64,000 nucleotides of DNA from Bacteroidota bacterium (GTDB lineage Bacteria > Bacteroidota > Bacteroidia > Bacteroidales > JAAUTT01): the NCBI GenBank assembly GCA_021779665.1, contig JAJYAG010000001.1:1-64000 (forward strand). Direction: 5' to 3'. Below are positions 57,998 through 64,000 of this stretch, one piece after another. The position numbers and the translations under genes were made by a program. The first letter of the stretch is position 1, and the number at the start of each line of letters is the position of its first letter. The notes beneath the pieces were generated by a model. It had not been told where the DNA came from. It made no database searches and worked only from the letters and a program-made list of their open reading frames with translations.

Positions 57998-58945
57998 TCA
58001 ATTAATCTGCCAATCGAGAGCAGTTTTATCCAGCTTTCGAGTTCTTAATTCTTCCAAATATATATTGTCCGCTTGGGTTTTCCTTATCGTGTTTGCAGAA
58101 TCGGCCATGGAATAAGCATTTTTTAAATCATCTTTTAACTCGTAAATAACAGCCATATTATGAAATTTCCTATTTGTCATTTTTCTGCCATATTTCGTAC
58201 CACCTTCTTGTAAAATATTAAATGCACTATCTAAGCTATTTACTTGCAGTTTTTTATAAGCAGAATTAAACCTTTTACTTCCAGAGTAAAATATTCTTGT
58301 TTCATCAGTCCAGTATGGAGCTAAATAATGGGCATAATCTTCACCAGCATTTATGGCCGTTTCAATCAGAATATTATCCGGAGGTGATAAACTTGATTCG
58401 CGTTTTAAAAGAACTTGTGGCGGCCAATAAGCGGTATCTTCAAGCAAATAATTATCAACGATCTGGATGGAGTTTCTATCGTAAGTCCGACAGCCTAATT
58501 TGTAAATTATCTTATAATAATAGGTAGATTTATCGTAATCGTGAATTACGTTGGAGTGTTCTAAGTATATAGAATCGAGTAAGATCACATATGCGTTTTC
58601 CTGCGTTCTTTTTGAATAATCTTTCAAAAGCTGCAAAAGACTATCGGAAGAGCACATAATAAAAACCGTATTTTTAAAAATTGGTGATTTTTCGAGGTTT
58701 TCCCTGAGAGACTTCAAAAAGTGCAGTGAAACAATTGCTTTATCATTTTCACTGTTGCTAAGTAAAGTCATTTTTTCAGGATTCATGCAATATTCACAAT
58801 GAATATAAATTTTATCGGGAATGCTTTCAAGTTTGACTTTTGCGGGTCGTAAAGCCTGAAATTCAATTTTTTTGGAGCTGATACAGGAAATCATTATTCC
58901 AAAAGAAATTATATTAAATACAATGAAAGTGAATATTTTAGTCAT
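57998..58945 (-). CDS. DUF6340-like lipoprotein, paralog 3
   Basis: SCISSKKIEFQALRPAKVKLE; IYIHCEYCMNP; C-terminus YELKDDLKNAYSMADSA...RKLDKTALDWQIN. Confidence 0.75.
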   Translation of the reverse strand: MTKIFTFIVFNIISFGIMISCISSKKIEFQALRPAKVKLESIPDKIYIHCEYCMNPEKMTLLSNSENDKAIVSLHFLKSLRENLEKSPIFKNTVFIMCSSDSLLQLLKDYSKRTQENAYVILLDSIYLEHSNVIHDYDKSTYYYKIIYKLGCRTYDRNSIQIVDNYLLEDTAYWPPQVLLKRESSLSPPDNILIETAINAGEDYAHYLAPYWTDETRIFYSGSKRFNSAYKKLQVNSLDSAFNILQEGGTKYGRKMTNRKFHNMAVIYELKDDLKNAYSMADSANTIRKTQADNIYLEELRTRKLDKTALDWQIN

Positions 58946-58966
58946 TAGAAAACCGCGTGTTAAATT

Positions 58967-59875
58967 TCACTTTAACTGCCAGTCCAGAACTTCTTTGTCC
59001 AGTTTTCTTTTGTAAAGAATCTGGCAATATTCCCTTGAAAGTTCGTTATCCTGAATTTTTAAAGAAGAATCGGCAAGCGTATAAGCCTTCTCGAAGTCAT
59101 CCTTTAACTCATAAATGATCGCCATATTATACAAAGCTTTCACGCGGCATTCCGGATCGCGGGCTTTTTTATCATAACAATCTTCCAAGACCTTCAGTGC
59201 GTTGTCCAGCTCATTTTTTTGGATCATCTTATAAGCTTTGGAAAAAGTTCCTGTTTGATAATAATACTTCCGTGAAATGTCTCTCCAGTGCGGAACAATA
59301 TAATCAGAACATTCCTTTGCAGCTTGTTCGCAAACGGAAATGCTGGCCTGTATCCTGTCAAAAACTGACAACCCGTTTTCGAGATAAGTATTTTGAAACC
59401 AGATGGTATCTTTTCTGAAACTCTTTTTCACCGTTACGTGGCGACTCTTACTATAAACCGAGTAACCGAACTGTGATGCAACACCATATATAAAATCGTT
59501 ACGGTAGGCTTTTTTCACCTGATCGAACCGCATGGTATCAACCAAAATAAGTATTCCCGGACTCTTTTTTTTGAAGCTCAATAAACTATCGTGATCGAGA
59601 ATACGGATTCTCGTTCTATAAAGCTGCGGAGTTTCTTCAAGATTTTGCTTTAGTGTCCTGGAAAACTTTACATGCGAAAATGGAATGATGTCTCGTTTGT
59701 TGGAAACCCAAAGATCTTTCTGGCTGATCTCTTTGCAGTAAATATAAATATTACTGAAATCGTCTCCGACATTGATCATGGCAGGTTTTAACACCTGAAA
59801 TTCAATGTTTTTAGTAGAAACACAAGAAGAGAGGCTTCCGATAAAAATCATCAGAAGCCAAAGGTTTTTTAACAA
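58967..59875 (-). CDS. DUF6340-like lipoprotein, paralog 2 (probable TTG start at 59875)
   Basis: SCVSTKNIEFQVLKPAMINVG; C-terminus YELKDDFEKAYTLADSS...RKLDKEVLDWQLK; TTG start gives a short lipoprotein signal and avoids overlap with the upstream gene. Confidence 0.7.
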   Translation of the reverse strand: MLKNLWLLMIFIGSLSSCVSTKNIEFQVLKPAMINVGDDFSNIYIYCKEISQKDLWVSNKRDIIPFSHVKFSRTLKQNLEETPQLYRTRIRILDHDSLLSFKKKSPGILILVDTMRFDQVKKAYRNDFIYGVASQFGYSVYSKSRHVTVKKSFRKDTIWFQNTYLENGLSVFDRIQASISVCEQAAKECSDYIVPHWRDISRKYYYQTGTFSKAYKMIQKNELDNALKVLEDCYDKKARDPECRVKALYNMAIIYELKDDFEKAYTLADSSLKIQDNELSREYCQILYKRKLDKEVLDWQLK

Positions 59876-59882
59876 ATGATTT

Positions 59883-60920
59883 TTATTCGCGCTGCATTTG
59901 CTGATCGAGCCTTTCCTGATCACGTAGTCGTTGCTGAAGAATGTTGGCATAATATCGTCCTTTTTTGTTGTTATACTTGGTGTACGATTTTCTAGCCCAA
60001 TCCAAAGCTTTTTCCAAATTCCCCTCCAATTCCTCTGCTAAAGCCATATTATAACAAGCGTTACCTGCTATTTCGGGGTCGCTTGCATTTACATATTTTT
60101 CCCATATATGAGCGGCTCCCTGCCAATCGCCCGATTTACCGTATCTGTCGGCAGTTTTGAAGTCGTTATTTCCTTTTTTGTAATAATACCGCGAAACGTT
60201 AATCCACATCGGACTTATGCGGTGAGCGTATTGCGACCCGGCATAAAATCCGGCATCAGCAACGGCATTGTCCAGAAATGGCAACCCGGCCTCAGCTTTT
60301 TTACGTGCCTCGTTTGCACTGGACCAGCTACGGCTATCGGCATAGATATTCTGATCTATCACACGTTTGTCGGCGGGAAAATAAATCCGCCATCCGGTTT
60401 CAACATCCACCCTTAAAGTAGCCAAAAATTCAGTGTACTTAATTACCCTTTCACCTTCTTTTCGTTCCACCTGTCGCTCTCCAACTTTAACCGCATTATT
60501 TGAATCGAAAACATCGAGAGTAATCAAGGCGTCAGCCTGATTCTGCCTGCATATATCTTCAACCACTTTCCAGTCGAGAACCGGAGGAAACTCGCGTGTT
60601 CCTGTCCCCCTCAGATCAACATTGGCAGGAGCTACAGCTTTGTAGCGAGGCGACTGGTTTAAACTGGACATTACACCTTTAATACATTCTTCGGCTCCCC
60701 GGCGGTCGGCTAAGATAGCTTCTCCGGTAATAGCCCCTTCAAGAATGTTTTTGAAACGCTCGCTTTTTGCAGGAAGACTACGGTTAATAAAAACAAGATT
60801 ATTGATGCGGCTCGGAATTGTTATTTGAGCAGGTTTAAGCACATTTACAGTAACATACGTTGTTTTACATGCTGTAAAAATTAAAAAGAAGGCAGCTAAA
60901 AAGAGTAAATTTTTTTTCAT
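59883..60920 (-). CDS. DUF6340-like lipoprotein, paralog 1
   Basis: FTACKTTYVTVNVLKPAQITIPSRINNLVFINRS; QADALITLDVFDS; TPR-like C-terminus. Confidence 0.82.
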   Translation of the reverse strand: MKKNLLFLAAFFLIFTACKTTYVTVNVLKPAQITIPSRINNLVFINRSLPAKSERFKNILEGAITGEAILADRRGAEECIKGVMSSLNQSPRYKAVAPANVDLRGTGTREFPPVLDWKVVEDICRQNQADALITLDVFDSNNAVKVGERQVERKEGERVIKYTEFLATLRVDVETGWRIYFPADKRVIDQNIYADSRSWSSANEARKKAEAGLPFLDNAVADAGFYAGSQYAHRISPMWINVSRYYYKKGNNDFKTADRYGKSGDWQGAAHIWEKYVNASDPEIAGNACYNMALAEELEGNLEKALDWARKSYTKYNNKKGRYYANILQQRLRDQERLDQQMQRE

Positions 60921-61027
60921 CGTAATAGGTTTTGTACGTTGAATTTAATAATAATTTTATTGAATTCAACAACCACTTGCGTGCAGTTAGTACGTTATCA
61001 AAAATAGTGCCGCGCTAAAACATAAAA

Positions 61028-61049
61028 AAAACCGGCTCGGGGCCGGTTC
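61028..61049 (-). terminator. Terminator downstream of fabG
   Basis: AACCGGC-N5-GCCGGTT with A-run on + (T-run on -). Confidence 0.85.
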
Positions 61050-61054
61050 TGTAA

Positions 61055-61801
61055 TTATCCTTTCATACCACCGCAAACCTGCAGCACCTGTCCCGTAACA
61101 TACGACGACAATTCGCTGCCAAGGAAAAGGCAGATGTTTGCAACATCTTCAGGAGTACCGCCGCGACGGAGTGCAATTTTTTCGGTCCAGGCTTTTTTAA
61201 CATCTTCGGGTAAAACGCCGGTCATTTCGGTGATAATAAATCCCGGAGCAATAGCATTCACTCGGATGTTACGGGTTCCAACTTCCTGGGCAACCGACTT
61301 AGTGAAACCAATAATACCAGCTTTTGAAGCCGAATAGTTAGCCTGATTTGCATTACCATTCACACCAACAATAGAGCTCATATTGATAATGCTTCCATTA
61401 CCCTGTTTCCACATAACAGGCTGAACTGCTTTTGTAAAGTTGAAAACCGATTTAAGGTTAACAGCAATAACAGCATCCCATTGATCTTCAGTCATTCTTT
61501 TCAGAGCTGTATCTTTGGTTATACCGGCATTGTTGATGAGGATATCAATTTTACCGAAGTCGGCAACAATTTTATTAATTACTTCCTGAGTATCGTTAAA
61601 GTTAGCAGCATTGGAAGCATAACCTTTGGCCTGAACGCCATACGAAGCAAGTTCTTTCTCAACTTCCTGGGCTTTTTCATCATACACCAGGTCGGTAAAA
61701 GCCACATTGGCTCCTTCGCTGGCAAACTTAACGGCTATTGCTTTTCCAATCCCCCGGGCTGCACCGGTGATAACAGCAGTTTTTCCTTCTAAAAGCTTCA
61801 T
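61055..61801 (-). CDS. fabG: 3-oxoacyl-ACP reductase
   Basis: GKTAVITGAARGIGKAIA, NNAGITKDTALKRMTEDQWDAVI, YSASKAGIIGFTKSVAQE; start set at MKLLEGKT. Confidence 0.94.
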   Translation of the reverse strand: MKLLEGKTAVITGAARGIGKAIAVKFASEGANVAFTDLVYDEKAQEVEKELASYGVQAKGYASNAANFNDTQEVINKIVADFGKIDILINNAGITKDTALKRMTEDQWDAVIAVNLKSVFNFTKAVQPVMWKQGNGSIINMSSIVGVNGNANQANYSASKAGIIGFTKSVAQEVGTRNIRVNAIAPGFIITEMTGVLPEDVKKAWTEKIALRRGGTPEDVANICLFLGSELSSYVTGQVLQVCGGMKG

Positions 61802-61987
61802 TTCTTTGTTTTTTAGATTTATGTCGGGCAAAATAACTAAAGATTATTTTGAAATCAAAATGAAATTTAGAGGCTATAGTTATAGAAATATAGGCTGAAG
61901 AGGTTTACCCCAGCTATTTTATTTTCAAAACCATTTGCGAAGTATATGATGCTTATGGCCTGAAAAAGGAGTTATTAAAAATAAGGA

Positions 61988-62019
61988 GCGCAAATGACTC
62001 CTGGGAGTCGAATTTGCGC
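61988..62019 (-). terminator. Hairpin downstream of sucD
   Basis: GCGCAAAT GACTCC / GGAGTC ATTTGCGC. Confidence 0.6.
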
Positions 62020-62027
62020 ATATGCAT

Positions 62028-62903
62028 TTATTTCTTTTTTAGCAACTCGTACATGGTAGAACCTATTTCGGCCGGAGATACCACCACGTGAATGCCGCAT
62101 TCGCGCATAATTTTCATTTTGGCTTCAGCAGTATCGGCCTTCCCTCCTATTATGGCACCGGCATGTCCCATACGGCGGCCTTTGGGAGCTGTTTGACCAG
62201 CGATGAAACCAACCACAGGTTTTGTTCCGTTTTCTTTAATCCAGTAAGCGGCATCGGTTTCCATGTTTCCCCCAATTTCGCCAATCATGATGATACCTTC
62301 GGTTCCGGGATCTGCCATAAATAATTTTATAGCATCAAGGGTTGATGTGCCCACAATGGGATCACCGCCTATACCAATACAGGTCGATTGTCCCAAGCCG
62401 GTTTTTGTGATCTGATCTACCGCTTCGTAGGTCAAGGTACCGGAGCGTGAAACGATGCCGACGGTGCCCGGATTATGAATAAAACCTGGCATGATACCGA
62501 TTTTAGCCTCGCCCGGAGTAATGATTCCCGGGCAGTTAGGACCGATGAGTCTTGCTTTTTTGTCCGAAAGGTAATTCTTTACCGTTACCATGTCCTGTAC
62601 CGGGATACCTTCGGTAATAGCTACCACAAGTTCTATTCCTGCATTGGCTGCTTCCATAATGGCATCGGCGGCAAACGCAGGAGGCACAAATATTAACGAA
62701 ACATTGGCACCAGTGGCTTTAACGGCATCTTCAACCGTATCGAATACAGGTCTGTCCAGATGCGCGGTTCCGCCTTTACCCGGCGTAACGCCTCCTACAA
62801 CGTTTGTTCCATATTCGATCATTTGTGAGGCATGAAAAGTTCCTTCGCTGCCTGTAAAACCTTGCACTAATACTTTGGATTGACTGTTAACCAGAACACT
62901 CAT
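62028..62903 (-). CDS. sucD: Succinate--CoA ligase alpha subunit
   Basis: [41 protein letters not shown]. Confidence 0.96.
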   Translation of the reverse strand: MSVLVNSQSKVLVQGFTGSEGTFHASQMIEYGTNVVGGVTPGKGGTAHLDRPVFDTVEDAVKATGANVSLIFVPPAFAADAIMEAANAGIELVVAITEGIPVQDMVTVKNYLSDKKARLIGPNCPGIITPGEAKIGIMPGFIHNPGTVGIVSRSGTLTYEAVDQITKTGLGQSTCIGIGGDPIVGTSTLDAIKLFMADPGTEGIIMIGEIGGNMETDAAYWIKENGTKPVVGFIAGQTAPKGRRMGHAGAIIGGKADTAEAKMKIMRECGIHVVVSPAEIGSTMYELLKKK

Positions 62904-62981
62904 AGATAAATCTTTTATAACAATAGCTAAAATACGCTTTTTTCATGTTTATTGTTCAATGAGGTGTTGTGAAACATTGGG

Positions 62982-63057
62982 AGACCACCACAGTCGACGG
63001 TCGACACACGTCAGACGACAGTAATACAGGGGAAGACCACAGACGACGGTCCTCAGA
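62982..63057. repeat. Degenerate leading part of the word-repeat array
   Basis: AGACCACCACAGTCGACGGTCGACACACGTCAGACGACAGTAATACAG then AGACCACAGACGACGGTCCTCAGACGACAGTAATACAG. Confidence 0.7.
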
Positions 63058-63282
63058 CGACAGTAATACAGAATATAGGTCGATAGCAGATAGTCCATTG
63101 TCCATGGCCAATAACAAATGTATGCATTTAGCTGTGGTCTGACGTCCGTGGACCGTGGACTTTAGTCGACTGTAATACAGAATACAGGTCGATAGCCGAT
63201 AGTCCATTGTCCATGGCCAATAACCAAAGACAAATGTTTGTATTTAGCTGTGGTCTGACGTCCGTGGACCGTCGACTTTCTT
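63058..63282. repeat. Two near-identical tandem copies of a ~109-116 bp intergenic repeat
   Basis: C(A/T)GTAATACAGAATA(T/C)AGGTCGATAGC(A/C)GATAGTCCATTGTCCATGGCCAATAA...CATTTAGCTGTGGTCTGACGTCCGTGGACCGT(G/C)GACTTT; copy 2 carries a short insertion. Confidence 0.92.
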
Positions 63283-64000
63283 AAATCTTTACAAATATCT
63301 TCCTGACATACATATACCACAATAATCCAAACAGAACCAGAAATCCGCCGGCATATCTTATAAAATCGTACCAATTGCCCGTATACTGTTCCAAACCACG
63401 AATGAAGATATCGGAAACATGCCTGAAATCGAATAAATGAGCGGCTACGTAAGCCACAATAGCATTCGCTCCAATGATAATGAAGAATTTGCTCCATGCT
63501 TTGAGATTCCAAACATCGATAATCAGATAAAACACTGTTAGCAATAACAGGCTGAAACTACCGGCATACAGCACAAACGATCCTGTCCAGATGTGCTTGA
63601 TGATAGGATGTACCGGATGCCATATAATAGCAAGCAGGTAACAGATAGCAGCAAAAATCAGCAGATAACCAACTTTACGATACTTTGTGAAATCCGACCG
63701 CAGCAGGTATCCGGCAAAAACTCCAAGCATGGTGGTAGCCCCAAAATTCAGACTGCTTAAAATCCAGCTGTAAGTTGTTCCATCCTGAAAAGAACCGAGC
63801 AACATTTTATCAATATAAATAGCAGCATTATTGTCAGGAAGATAAATACCTGCAGTTTCACCTGTAGGAAGAAAAGCCATTACCAGCCAGTATATAAGCA
63901 TCAGCGAAACAGTCGCAATTATCTGTCCAATAGCTTTAACGTACAATATCAGTAAAGAAGATATAAAATATCCTGCGGCTATTGCCTGTAAGGTGTTGCT
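63281..64000 (-). CDS. DUF5009/NagX-like membrane protein (heparan-alpha-glucosaminide N-acetyltransferase-like), truncated by window end
   Basis: Frame open to nt 64000 (SNTLQAIAAGYFISSLLILYVKAIGQ...); multiple TM; GTTYSWILSSLNFGATTMLGVFAGYLL. Confidence 0.78.
   Translation of the reverse strand, partial: SNTLQAIAAGYFISSLLILYVKAIGQIIATVSLMLIYWLVMAFLPTGETAGIYLPDNNAAIYIDKMLLGSFQDGTTYSWILSSLNFGATTMLGVFAGYLLRSDFTKYRKVGYLLIFAAICYLLAIIWHPVHPIIKHIWTGSFVLYAGSFSLLLLTVFYLIIDVWNLKAWSKFFIIIGANAIVAYVAAHLFDFRHVSDIFIRGLEQYTGNWYDFIRYAGGFLVLFGLLWYMYVRKIFVKI

Noticed and set aside
62956-63512. ORFs of 83 and 116 aa on the minus strand (62956-63207, 63162-63512)
   Set aside because: They run through the repeat array and antisense/out of frame to a better membrane-protein CDS; composition looks non-coding
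1-64000. CRISPR array, prophage, transposon or integron
   Set aside because: No regularly spaced direct repeats with unique spacers, no transposase, integrase or phage structural genes recognised; the 63 kb repeats are only two full near-tandem copies without spacers

Overview
The window is a chromosomal segment from a member of the Bacteroidetes, probably Bacteroidales. The support for this is the gene content (GH97, HmuY-like, DUF6340-like and DUF4295 proteins, OmpA fused to other domains) and TAnnTTTG promoter boxes. About 55 genes are supported. They include a TolC/MFS/HlyD/TetR efflux operon, a pta-HAD-ackA-ptb-buk acyl-phosphate cluster, gyrA, clpC, rimO, ftsY, a DUF4295-rpmG-rpmB cluster, pyrD, sucD, fabG, cinA, two tRNAs (Gly-CCC and Thr-CGT), several metallopeptidases (M2-like, M13, M48), and sensor/regulator genes. 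I saw no prophage, transposase, CRISPR array or rRNA. The items most worth a second look are: (1) a family of self-complementary intergenic 'word' repeats, with a near-tandem ~110 bp duplication at 63058-63282 and related dispersed copies; (2) a tandem array of four diverging DUF6340-like lipoproteins; (3) a tyrosine phenol-lyase/tryptophanase-family enzyme with altered PLP-site residues; (4) two diverged SiaC-like (DUF1987) paralogs; (5) a ~750 bp AT-rich intergenic region with repeated TTTACA/TGTAAA elements leading to an XRE regulator; (6) a hydroxyacyl-CoA dehydrogenase with atypical catalytic motifs inside the acyl-phosphate cluster. All family calls come from reading the sequence and recalled motifs; no database search was run.
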